Shown: positions 52,592-59,894 of the stretch, piece by piece
Layout of the letters: each line of letters begins with the position of its first letter
Position numbering within the stretch: the first letter of the stretch is position 1
Assembly: GCF_009741265.1 (NCBI RefSeq)
Contig: NZ_WOWL01000001.1
Location: forward strand, 3,720,001-3,784,000
Source: Pseudarthrobacter sp. GA104
Lineage (GTDB): Bacteria > Actinomycetota > Actinomycetes > Actinomycetales > Micrococcaceae
Reading direction: 5' to 3'
DNA length: 64,000 nucleotides
Made by a program: the position numbers and the translations under genes
The notes under the pieces: generated by a model
Told to the model about the DNA's origin: nothing
Databases searched by the model: none
Seen by the model: only the letters and a program-made list of their open reading frames with translations

Positions 52592-52957
52592 GGGGATGAT
52601 CGGTTTCGACGATGTTAGTCGCGACAGGTGAAGCGGGCCGAGGATGCAGAATTATCTCGTAAACGCTGTCTGCAAACCAATAAGTGCCAATTCTAAGCGC
52701 ACTGACTTCGCTCTTGCTGCCTAAGCAGTAAGACAGTCCGTCAGCCCGAGGTTGCTATTGCCCCGGAACCTGGCGTCATTTAGATAGCCACTGCTGCTTA
52801 CCCCCGTCATCGGGGTGAGCGGGACTCTTAGATGACTGGGCCCGGATCAGCCAGCTGTTTGCAGCATGGCTGGGGCCGAGAAAATCCGACGCAAACTGCG
52901 CCCGGAGAAGCCCTGACAACACGACATCGGACGGGGGTTCAATTCCCCCCATCTCCA
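52592..52957 (+). ncRNA. ssrA: Transfer-messenger RNA
   Basis: The 5' end GGGGATG pairs with CATCTCC at 52950-52956 to form the acceptor stem, and GATCGGTTTCGAC is the usual start. The T-arm is GGGGGTTCAATTCCCCC. The resume codon GCC at 52686 opens a tag frame ending TAA at 52722-52724, encoding ANSKRTDFALAA, close to known actinobacterial tags. The base after the discriminator A is not CCA (CAT instead), so the CCA end must be added after transcription. About 366 bases. It lies between smpB and a terminator, forming the ribosome-rescue module. Confidence 0.96.
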
Positions 52958-52978
52958 CATTTTGAAAAGCCGCAAGGC

Positions 52979-53019
52979 ACACTGAAAGACCCGGACACCT
53001 CGTCCGGGTCTTTCAGTGT
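52979..53019 (+). terminator. Terminator of ssrA
   Basis: A perfect 17-bp stem (52979-52995 with 53003-53019) with a 7-base loop starts 22 bases after the tmRNA 3' end. No long U-run follows, but the stem is strong and well placed. Confidence 0.85.
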
Positions 53020-53167
53020 TTAAGCGCACGGCCTCAAGAAACGGCTGTTCACCGACGGCGTAGCCGGTCCGGGACTAGCAGCCGCCGTCCATGGGTTGTC
53101 CTCTATAAGATCCGGCGTCGCGGCCCCGGCTGGGCCGGAGGCAGCCGGAGCAGCCAGGAGGTGCCCC

Positions 53168-54151
53168 ATGAACCAGACACGCAAGCCCAGCCCGGAAGAG
53201 TTCGACGACGGCCCGCTGGACTCATATTCGGAGACGGTCATGCGGGTGGCTGAGACGGTTACGCCGCACGTTGCGGCCATAGAAATGACCAGCACCCGCC
53301 GGACCGGCCGGTTCCGCGCGGGAGCAGGTTCTGCAGTCCTGTTTACCGAGGACGGCTATCTCCTGACGAATTCGCACGTGGTGGCCGGCACCACTAAGGG
53401 CCATGCCGCGTTTGCCGACGGCAGCCGGACCGATCTCGAACTGGTTGGCGTGGATCCTTTGTCGGATCTCGCCGTGGTCCGCGGCAAGGCGCCTAGGGTG
53501 GCCCCTGCCCGGTTCGGCGACGCTGAGACACTGCGTGTGGGCCAGCTGGTCATCGCGGTCGGGAATCCGCTCGGGCTGGCAGGATCAGTCACGGCCGGAG
53601 TGGTCAGCGGCCTGGGCCGTTCCATCCCGGTCTGGGCGGGCGGCAACCGGCGGGTGATCGAGGACGTCATCCAGACCGACGCGGCCCTCAACCCAGGCAG
53701 TTCCGGCGGCGCCCTGGCAGACGCGCACGGCAGGATCGTGGGCATCAACACCGCAGTGGCCGGCGCCGGGCTTGGCCTCGCCGTGCCCATCAACACCACG
53801 ACACGGCGGATCATCGCAGCCCTGCTGAAAGATGGCCGGGTCAGGCGGGCCTACCTCGGAGTGGTCAGCACCCCCATTCGGCTAAACGCCAGTGCGGTGA
53901 TCAGGACGGGCCAGCGGGAGGGGCTCAGGGTGGTGGAGGTGCTGGCCGGATCGCCTGCAGAACGCGCGGGACTACAGGCCGGCGACATCATCCTTACAGC
54001 CGGAAGCCGTGCCGTCAGCAACGCTGAAAGCCTGCAGAAACTGCTGTTCGCCGATGCAATCGGCAAGCCGCTGCAGATCAGGGTGCTGAGGCACGGCAGG
54101 GATGAGGACCTCGTTGCCGTACCCGACGAGATGCAGGCAAACGGCCAGTAA
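53168..54151 (+). CDS. HtrA-like serine protease (S1C) with PDZ domain
   Basis: The 327-residue protease has a trypsin-like domain (about 25-220) with all three catalytic residues. They are His near 70 in LLTNSHVVAG, Asp near 100 in VDPLSDLAVV, and Ser near 179 in NPGSSGGAL. A C-terminal PDZ domain follows (about 238-325, VVEVLAGSPAERAGLQAGD). AGGAGG at 53156-53161 precedes the ATG by 6 bases. Unlike most HtrA/DegP proteins it shows no signal peptide or membrane anchor, so it may be cytoplasmic or use an unrecognised route. It lies just after the ssrA module, fitting protein quality control. Confidence 0.92.
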   Translation: MNQTRKPSPEEFDDGPLDSYSETVMRVAETVTPHVAAIEMTSTRRTGRFRAGAGSAVLFTEDGYLLTNSHVVAGTTKGHAAFADGSRTDLELVGVDPLSDLAVVRGKAPRVAPARFGDAETLRVGQLVIAVGNPLGLAGSVTAGVVSGLGRSIPVWAGGNRRVIEDVIQTDAALNPGSSGGALADAHGRIVGINTAVAGAGLGLAVPINTTTRRIIAALLKDGRVRRAYLGVVSTPIRLNASAVIRTGQREGLRVVEVLAGSPAERAGLQAGDIILTAGSRAVSNAESLQKLLFADAIGKPLQIRVLRHGRDEDLVAVPDEMQANGQ

Positions 54152-54153
54152 GG

Positions 54154-54288
54154 CTACCGGCGCTTCTTCAAGTGCGCCACCGGGTCCTGGGCGCCCTCAG
54201 GGTTCTTCGCCTTCTTCTCGGCGCGTTTTTCCTTGATGGTCTTGACCGGCTTCTTTGCCAGGTTCTGGTGGGGTGTTTTGTCCGGCAT
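54154..54288 (-). CDS. Small basic protein, 44 residues, function unknown
   Basis: A short frame with AAGGAG about 8 bases upstream of its ATG encodes 44 residues, of which about one third are Lys or Arg, starting MPDKTPHQNLAKKPVKTIKE and ending HLKKRR. There is no hydrophobic segment. Codon use is like that of neighbouring genes, and the frame overlaps nothing. A cytoplasmic nucleic-acid- or ribosome-associated role would suit the charge but is only a guess. It converges with the HtrA-like gene, whose stop lies three bases away. Confidence 0.7.
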   Translation of the reverse strand: MPDKTPHQNLAKKPVKTIKEKRAEKKAKNPEGAQDPVAHLKKRR

Positions 54289-54380
54289 GGCGTGCTCCTT
54301 ACAGCAGGGGACGGGCTGCGTCCCACTTCGTAAGTTACGCCTATTCAGCCCCGAATGTAATGGCCTGGATCGACACGAAA

Positions 54381-54755
54381 TCAGTCCGGAACAGGTACGT
54401 CGGCGATGCCCACAAAACGCGTCCCGACGCCGTCGAACTCGCTGCGGACGTACCCCTCACGCGTGCGGGGCACCTCTTCGGGATCGTGGTGCCCGCACAC
54501 CACGTAGGTGAAGTCCGGCCACCATTTCTTGGGGCGGGCGGCTTCCTCGTAACCGCAGACTGCACATTCCAGATGGACCCACACAGGGCGTTTGCCGGTG
54601 CGGTTTGCGCGGGACTGGACCAGCCAAGGCGGCGGGTTGTCCAGGATTTCACCCAGCTCGGCCTCGGTCATCCACTTCGGAAGGCCATGGCGCTGTGCCA
54701 TCTCCATGGGTACATCAAGGGCAATGGCCGCGTCGCGTCTGCTAATCATCACCAT
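54381..54755 (-). CDS. Conserved hypothetical protein with a Cys-rich motif
   Basis: A 124-residue protein. The middle part holds CAVCGYE and, about 20 residues later, VVCGHHD, a possible single zinc site formed by three Cys and a His. The N-terminus (ISRRDAAIALDVPMEMAQRHG) resembles a short HTH-like helix pair, but no family is assigned. The start is the first of two close ATGs (54755 and 54749); upstream codons look non-coding. It lies between the two-gene fluoride channel and the small basic gene, all on the minus strand. Function unknown. Confidence 0.65.
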   Translation of the reverse strand: MVMISRRDAAIALDVPMEMAQRHGLPKWMTEAELGEILDNPPPWLVQSRANRTGKRPVWVHLECAVCGYEEAARPKKWWPDFTYVVCGHHDPEEVPRTREGYVRSEFDGVGTRFVGIADVPVPD

Positions 54756-54816
54756 CCACGATACGGGAGCCCGCCAAATCAGCGCGCCGTCACCACAGCT
54801 GACAAGGCAGCAAACG

Positions 54817-55218
54817 CTAGGACACCAGGGCGATCCCGGCAGCTGCCGCGCCAAAACCCAGGACCAGGTTGGCCGCAAGATTCACTGCGGCAGCGCCGAA
54901 TCGTTCCTCGCTGAGCAGCCGCACCGTTGCGGTGGTCCACGAACTGAAGGTGGTCAGCCCTCCGGCCAGGCCCGTGGCCAGGCCGGCCTGCCACTCGGCG
55001 CCAAGCCCCAGCGCCGCGGTGGAGCCGTGCGCTGCTCCGATGACGAAGCTGCCTGCCACGTTCACCAGCAGCGTGGCCCAGGGCCAGTGCAGCCTCTCTG
55101 CGCTGCCTGTGGCGCGTGTACTGCGGATGGAACTGTGATGCGCAAACCAGCTGTCCACGCCGAAGCGGAGAAGGGCGCCTGCCACGCCGAATATTCCTAC
55201 CATGACCGCCGCGATCAC
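54817..55218 (-). CDS. crcB: Fluoride channel subunit CrcB (second)
   Basis: A 133-residue membrane protein with four helices of the Fluc/CrcB type. GVAGALLRFG lies near the start, VNVAGSFVIGA in helix 2-3 contains the pore Asn, and LAGGLTTFSSWTT carries the conserved Phe/Thr/Ser box. Fluc channels expel fluoride; many actinobacteria encode two complementary subunits of opposite orientation, as here. The GTG at 55218 overlaps the first crcB stop (GTGA); ATG 55203 is an alternative that would shorten the first helix. It is third in a regulator-crcB-crcB operon. Confidence 0.9.
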   Translation of the reverse strand: MIAAVMVGIFGVAGALLRFGVDSWFAHHSSIRSTRATGSAERLHWPWATLLVNVAGSFVIGAAHGSTAALGLGAEWQAGLATGLAGGLTTFSSWTTATVRLLSEERFGAAAVNLAANLVLGFGAAAAGIALVS

Positions 55219-55640
55219 CGGCGGACCCCGGGGTGCCGGCCAACCAATTTCCCGGCCCGCCACCCCACGCCGGCGGCCGCAAGTCCAAGGAGCAGCGACA
55301 GTGCGAGGTAGGCGGACCACACACCATGTTGCCCGGCCCGGGCCAGTTGGTCCACGGAAAAGACCACGGCCGAGAATGTTGTGAAGGAGCCCAGCAGGCC
55401 AGGCCCCAGCCCGGCCCGCAGCCAGAAGGCAGTCTGCGGCCGGGCCATCCACATGGTGGTCAGGGCGGCCAGGACAAAGCTGCCGGCCACGTTGATGCCC
55501 AGGGTGGTCCAGGGAAAGGCGCCGGGCAGTTCAGGAAACGCAACAGCCAGGCCGTAGCGCAGCTCGGTACCGATCAGGGCGCCGGCCGCCACCGCAAGCC
55601 AGGCGCGCAGCCCTACGCCGGAAGTCTTCAGCCGGCTCAC
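55215..55640 (-). CDS. crcB: Fluoride channel subunit CrcB (first)
   Basis: The 141-residue protein has four helices in the Fluc/CrcB pattern: GALIGTELRYG in helix 1, GINVAGSFVLAAL with the pore Asn, and LLGSFTTFSAVVFS as the Phe box. It should pair with the second subunit to form a dual-topology channel exporting fluoride. Its ATG overlaps the stop of the upstream metal-dependent regulator by four bases, and its own stop overlaps the second crcB start. No fluoride riboswitch was recognised upstream. Confidence 0.9.
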   Translation of the reverse strand: MSRLKTSGVGLRAWLAVAAGALIGTELRYGLAVAFPELPGAFPWTTLGINVAGSFVLAALTTMWMARPQTAFWLRAGLGPGLLGSFTTFSAVVFSVDQLARAGQHGVWSAYLALSLLLGLAAAGVGWRAGKLVGRHPGVRR

Positions 55641-56365
55641 ACCCTGGGCAAGTCAGCGTCCCCGAGGAGGCAGCCGGGGTGGGGGTGGTCGCTGTGCACC
55701 CACAGCGCCGACGTAACCTCGTCAGCGAGGTCGTAGTTCCGTTCGCGGCCCGAATTGCTGATCCGCACCACCAGGGCGCCGCCGAAGGGCCGGCGGCCCA
55801 CCACCTCAACTTCGGCGTCGAGGTCTATCTCCTCGGCGGCCAGGTAGCGGAGCAGTTCCGGGTTGTCGTCGCTGATCCGGGTAATCCGGCCGGTATGGCC
55901 CTCATCAAGTTCACCCATGAGGTGCGCGCGGGGCATGAACACTTTGCCATCGGCGGTGGGGATCGGATCGCCGTGCGGATCCCGCTGCGGGTTGCCCAGC
56001 TTGGCTGCCATCCGTTCTATGAAGGTGTCCGAGACGGCATGCTCCAGCAGTTCGGCTTCGTCGTGCACCTCGTCCCAGCTGTACCCCAGCTGCTGGACGA
56101 GGTACGTCTCGATCAGCCGGTGGCGCCGCACCATGGAAAGGGCAAGCCGGAGACCGGCGTCCGTGAGCCTGATGGCACTGTACGGTTTGTGGTCCACCAG
56201 GCCCTGGTCCTTCAGCTTGCGGACCATTTCCGATACGGAGGAATTGGCCACGCCAAGGCGCTGCGCCAGCTGGGAGGACGTGATGGGCTTGTCCTGCCAT
56301 TCGGTGAATGAGTAGATGACCTTGACGTAGTCCTCGATGGAGGAGGAGGGCGCGCTGGTCTTCAC
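55637..56365 (-). CDS. DtxR/MntR-family metal-dependent regulator, MntR-like metal site
   Basis: The 242-residue protein has an N-terminal winged HTH (about 8-65), a helical dimerisation and metal domain (about 66-142), and a C-terminal SH3-like/FeoA domain (about 160-235). The primary metal site matches MntR rather than iron-sensing DtxR/IdeR. Asp stands in IEDYVKVIY where DtxR has Met, and DEAELLEH has Glu where DtxR has Cys, plus the following Glu and His. Mn(II) sensing is therefore likelier than Fe(II). The start is GTG, with no strong ribosome-binding site. It overlaps crcB by four bases, an unexpected partner for a metal regulator. Confidence 0.88.
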   Translation of the reverse strand: MKTSAPSSSIEDYVKVIYSFTEWQDKPITSSQLAQRLGVANSSVSEMVRKLKDQGLVDHKPYSAIRLTDAGLRLALSMVRRHRLIETYLVQQLGYSWDEVHDEAELLEHAVSDTFIERMAAKLGNPQRDPHGDPIPTADGKVFMPRAHLMGELDEGHTGRITRISDDNPELLRYLAAEEIDLDAEVEVVGRRPFGGALVVRISNSGRERNYDLADEVTSALWVHSDHPHPGCLLGDADLPRV

Positions 56366-56429
56366 GGGATCAAGCCTACCGGCTCGCCGCCGCCATGCGG
56401 GGACTGGCGGGGCCGGCGGTGGCGGGCAC

Positions 56430-57188
56430 TCATGCCCTCACCGCCCGCCAGGCCAGGGTGAGGTAAGGCAACTCCAGGTCTTCGTCCGGCGCATGTCCCA
56501 GGTGCTCATGCAGGTACCAGTCGAGGTTCGCCAGTACCTTCGCCCGGGTGGCCTCACCCGCACGGAGGTAGTAGCTGCGCGACTTTGTCAGCTCCATCAG
56601 GTCGGTGGTGGTGACGGAGTCCTGCCAGTGCGTCAGGTGGTCCTCCAAGCCCTCGAACTCAGGCCCCACCAGCGGCCGGAAACCGGGTTTGTAGACGTCC
56701 CCGGCATGCATGATCCTCGAGAGCCGGTGGACCCAGGGGACGGACGTGTCCAGCTGGTTCCACACCAGGCCAAGCGTTCCCCCGGGGCGGAGGACGCGGG
56801 CCAGTTCCGTGCTTGCCCGCAGCGCATCGCACCAGTGCCAGGCCTGCGCCACGGTGACGACGTCGAACGCTGAGTCAGGCAGGCCGGTGGCCTCCGCGGT
56901 GCCCAGGACAGCCGCGGCGCCGGGATAATGTTCCGCCAGCTGTCCGAGCATGTCGGCTGAGGGGTCCACCGCCGTGACGGACAGCCCCAGCCCCAGCAGC
57001 AGTTCAGTGAACTTGCCCGTGCCGGCACCAACGTCGAGCGCGTCCCGGGCGCCCGGAGGTACCAGCCACTGTGCTGTCTCAGCGGGATACCCGGGCCGCA
57101 CCTGCTGGTAGTGTTTGCCGCCATCCTGGAAGCTCTGGCCCAGCTCCCGCCGCCGGCCGTGATCCAGCCTGGGGCCACCCCGTGCCAC
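56430..57188 (-). CDS. Class I SAM-dependent methyltransferase
   Basis: The 252-residue protein has the class I Rossmann signature ALDVGAGTGKFTELLL (motif I, about 53-68), VTAVDPSADML (motif II) and FDVVTVAQAWHWCD (motif III-like). A helical substrate-binding C-terminus follows. The GTG start at 57188 has GGAGG six bases upstream. The target is unknown; similar proteins act on small molecules or lipids. It lies 94 bases downstream of the aminotransferase gene on the same strand, and the short gap leaves room for co-transcription from the riboswitch. Confidence 0.85.
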   Translation of the reverse strand: MARGGPRLDHGRRRELGQSFQDGGKHYQQVRPGYPAETAQWLVPPGARDALDVGAGTGKFTELLLGLGLSVTAVDPSADMLGQLAEHYPGAAAVLGTAEATGLPDSAFDVVTVAQAWHWCDALRASTELARVLRPGGTLGLVWNQLDTSVPWVHRLSRIMHAGDVYKPGFRPLVGPEFEGLEDHLTHWQDSVTTTDLMELTKSRSYYLRAGEATRAKVLANLDWYLHEHLGHAPDEDLELPYLTLAWRAVRA

Positions 57189-57282
57189 GCGTGGCCTCCT
57201 TCGTCGGGTCTCGTTGCTACCTTCCGAATTTACCGCACCCGCGCCGGTGTGGCGGAGCGGCAGCATGCAGGCGGGCCGCAGG

Positions 57283-58725
57283 TCAGTCGTCGATGCAGGG
57301 GGCGGCGCCGGCCGTTCCCGGAGTGTTGGGAGCCCAGTGGGGGTAGGTGCGGTTGTCGTTGGCGGGAACCCAGCGGCCCGCGTCCACCACGTAGTCCCAG
57401 CCGAGCCCCTTGCTCCGCAGGTCACGGATTCCTGCCAGGAGCCGCTCGGCATCGTCAAGCCGGGATCCCACGCCGAAACTGGCACGGAGGGAACCCGACG
57501 GCAGCCCCAGCCGCTTGAGCAGCGGGTGGGCGCAGAAGCGGCCGTCACGCAGGCCCACGCCATGCTCTGCCGACAGGTACGCCGCCACCAGTCCGGCGTC
57601 GTAGCCTTCGACCGAGAAGTTGACCACGCCGATGGTGTCCGTATCCGGGTTGGTGTCCTGAAAGATCTGGTGGACGGTCACGCCGTCGATTCCCTGCAGG
57701 CCCTCCACCAGGTAGGAGCGGATGGCTGATTCGTGCGCGTGCCAGCGGTCCTGGTCCAGCCCCGCGATGACCTGCGTTGCGCGGGCCAGGGTGGCCGCTC
57801 CCAGCACGTTCGGTGATCCGCCCTCATGGCGGGCCGGGCCCGTTGCCCAGCTGACGCCGTCGAGCCTTGCCTCCTTGACGGCGCCGCCGCCGGCAAGGTG
57901 CGGTGTTCCGGCGTCGAGCCAGTCCGGCCGGCCCACCAGCACACCGGCGCCAAAAGGCGCGTAAAGCTTGTGCCCCGAGAAGGCGATGTAGTCGACGTCG
58001 TCAGCGGTGATGTCGATGCGGCGGTGCGGCGCCAGCTGGGCCGCGTCCACCACGATCCTTGCGCCGTGCTCGTGGGCGAGTGCGGCGAGGGCGCGGACGG
58101 GAAGGATTTCGCCCGTGACGTTGGACGCGCCGGTGACGGCGAGCAGGCTTACCCCGCCGTGCTGCAGTTCGGCACGCACGGCCTCAATGGTCCCTGCGAT
58201 GGTGTCGTCCGCCACGATGCTGCGGTGGGGGACGCCCTGCCATGGCAGCAGGTTGGCGTGGTGCTCAATGTCGAGGTACAGGACGTCGCCGTCGGCCCGG
58301 CCGTTCGTGACGGGCAGGCAGCCGGCCAGCAGGTTGAGGGAGTCGGTGGTGTTCCGGGTGAAGATCACGGAATCGTCCGGGCGGCCGCCCACGAACTCCC
58401 GGACGATGGCCCTGGCATTCTCGTAGACCGAGGTGCTGATCTGGGAGGCGTAGCCGGCTCCGCGGTGCACGCTCGCGTAGAACGGCAGGATTTCATTGAG
58501 GTAGGCGGACACCACGGAGAGCGCCGGCGCGGACGCGCCGTAGTCCAGGTTCGCGTACCGGACGTGCCCGCCATGGATCAGGGGAGCCTGGATTTCGGCG
58601 CCCGTGACTGCCGCCAGGGGACGGCCGGCTGCGGCGTGGCGCTGGTCGAAGAGGGCGTCCTGTCCGGGCTGTGCTGCGGCGTCAGGCTGGATTGCGGCGT
58701 TGGGGGAGACGGTGGCTGTTGTCAC
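57283..58725 (-). CDS. Class V aminotransferase (cysteine desulfurase-like)
   Basis: The 480-residue PLP enzyme has the fold and motifs of SufS/CsdA-type cysteine desulfurases. These are LDYGASAPAL near the start, DIEHHANLLPW with the ring-stacking His, VVDAAQLAPHRRID and FSGHKLYAPFGAG with the PLP Lys. The C-terminal RDGRFCAHPLLKRLG has a Cys where desulfurases carry the catalytic one. It could release sulfur from cysteine or act on a related sulfur amino acid. Expression is probably controlled by the SAM-IV riboswitch just upstream, which links it to methionine supply. The GTG start is preceded by GTGAGG. The last 50 residues extend beyond the usual domain. Confidence 0.86.
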   Translation of the reverse strand: MTTATVSPNAAIQPDAAAQPGQDALFDQRHAAAGRPLAAVTGAEIQAPLIHGGHVRYANLDYGASAPALSVVSAYLNEILPFYASVHRGAGYASQISTSVYENARAIVREFVGGRPDDSVIFTRNTTDSLNLLAGCLPVTNGRADGDVLYLDIEHHANLLPWQGVPHRSIVADDTIAGTIEAVRAELQHGGVSLLAVTGASNVTGEILPVRALAALAHEHGARIVVDAAQLAPHRRIDITADDVDYIAFSGHKLYAPFGAGVLVGRPDWLDAGTPHLAGGGAVKEARLDGVSWATGPARHEGGSPNVLGAATLARATQVIAGLDQDRWHAHESAIRSYLVEGLQGIDGVTVHQIFQDTNPDTDTIGVVNFSVEGYDAGLVAAYLSAEHGVGLRDGRFCAHPLLKRLGLPSGSLRASFGVGSRLDDAERLLAGIRDLRSKGLGWDYVVDAGRWVPANDNRTYPHWAPNTPGTAGAAPCIDD

Positions 58726-58761
58726 AGAGACCTCACTTTGAAACAGGACTCCGCTGGGGGA

Positions 58762-58877
58762 ATCCGCGCTTGCCGCATCCGTTCCGGACCCGCCTGGTCG
58801 TCACCCGGGGCACCCCACCGCGAATGGAGGGTTGCCGGCCAGCAAACCGGGGTTTAGCGCTGGCACTCGTGACCTGG
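58762..58877 (-). promoter_or_regulatory. SAM-IV riboswitch
   Basis: Read on the minus strand, the leader of the aminotransferase gene contains the SAM-IV pattern in order: GGTCACGAGTGCCAGCG, CCCCGGTTTGCTGGCCGGCAA, CCTCCATTCGCGGTGGGG, TGCCCCGGGTGACGACC, and a distal CGGCAAGCGCGGA pseudoknot strand. GGTCAC (58874-58869) and GTGACGACC (58804-58796) close the main stem. SAM-IV riboswitches in actinobacteria bind S-adenosylmethionine and switch off downstream genes. The element ends about 36 bases before the GTG start. Confidence 0.88.
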
Positions 58878-58978
58878 TTAAGAGCGTAGGACATAGCCCG
58901 CGCAGGCTAAAAGCCGGCCGGAATGTTAAGGCCTTTGTTACGCGCAGTTGAAAAGGTCCGCTTTTGCCGAAGATAACG

Positions 58979-59012
58979 ACGGCGGGCGCCTCCTTTCGGA
59001 GGTGCCCGCCGT
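58979..59012 (-). terminator. Terminator after hisN
   Basis: A 15-bp stem with one G-U pair (58979-58993 with 58998-59012) and a TTTC loop lies 21 bases beyond the hisN stop. The minus-strand U-run is weak (TCGTTATCTTC). It separates hisN from the aminotransferase promoter region. Confidence 0.7.
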
Positions 59013-59033
59013 TGATTGTTCGGAAGAGGAGGG

Positions 59034-59846
59034 TCAGAGGAGGTCGTCCAGGTCCGGGTTCAACCGGCGCAGCACCTCCGAGTGAAGGATGGAATTCGTG
59101 GCCAGTGCGTTGCCGCCGAACGGGCCGTCCTCACCTTCCAGCGATGTGAACCGGCCGCCCGCTTCAACCACGATGGGCACCAGGGCGGCCATGTCGTAGA
59201 GGTTGAGCTCGGGCTCGCAGGCGATATCCACCGAGCCTTCCGCCACCATGCAGTACGACCAGAAGTCCCCGAATGCCCTGGTACGCCACACGTCCTCCGT
59301 GAGGCCCAGGAATTCGTTGAGGTTACCGCGCTCCTTCCAGCCGCCAAGGCTCGAATACGACAGGGAAGCGTCGGACAGTTTGGACACGTTGGACACGCGG
59401 AGGCGGGTTGCGGCTGCCAGGGAACGTCCCATATAGGCGCCCATGCCCTTGGCCGCCCACCAGCGCTTGCCCAGTGCAGGGGCGCTCACCACGCCCACCA
59501 CCGGCTCGCCTTCGTCCACGAGGGCGATCAGGGTGGCCCACACCGGAACGCCGCGGACGAAATTCTTGGTGCCGTCGATGGGATCGATGATCCACCGCCG
59601 CGCACCATGGCCGGTGCTGCCAAACTCCTCGCCGAGTACGGCATCGCGCGGACGGGAACGGGAGAGCTGGCCGCGGATGGCCTCCTCGGCCGCCTTGTCG
59701 GCATCGGTGACGGGCGTCAGGTCCGGCTTGGTCTCGATGTGGAGGTCCAGCGCCTTGAAGCGGCTCATTGTCTGGTCGTCCACTGAGTCGGCCAGGACGT
59801 GGGCCAGGCGCAGGTCATCGTTGTAGCTCGAAGCGGGTTGGATCAT
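59034..59846 (-). CDS. hisN: Histidinol-phosphatase (inositol-monophosphatase family)
   Basis: The 270-residue enzyme belongs to the inositol monophosphatase superfamily. It has the metal sites GEEFGSTG, IIDPIDGTKNFVRG and, near the C-terminus, ELNLYDMAALVPIVVEAGG. Actinobacterial HisN proteins of this type hydrolyse histidinol phosphate, the penultimate step of histidine synthesis. It lies downstream of rsgA on the same strand, 48 bases away, in the conserved order aroA-rsgA-hisN. An alternative is a general inositol or sugar phosphatase; the neighbours favour HisN. Confidence 0.9.
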   Translation of the reverse strand: MIQPASSYNDDLRLAHVLADSVDDQTMSRFKALDLHIETKPDLTPVTDADKAAEEAIRGQLSRSRPRDAVLGEEFGSTGHGARRWIIDPIDGTKNFVRGVPVWATLIALVDEGEPVVGVVSAPALGKRWWAAKGMGAYMGRSLAAATRLRVSNVSKLSDASLSYSSLGGWKERGNLNEFLGLTEDVWRTRAFGDFWSYCMVAEGSVDIACEPELNLYDMAALVPIVVEAGGRFTSLEGEDGPFGGNALATNSILHSEVLRRLNPDLDDLL

Positions 59847-59894
59847 GGTTCCAAACTACCGTCTGCGCGCCGTTCTGCCGGGAACCGGGCCCCG

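Noticed and set aside
56366..56429. Fluoride riboswitch before the regulator-crcB operon
   Set aside because: The gap to the next gene is only 64 bases and shows none of the crcB-motif blocks; the operon begins with a regulator gene instead.
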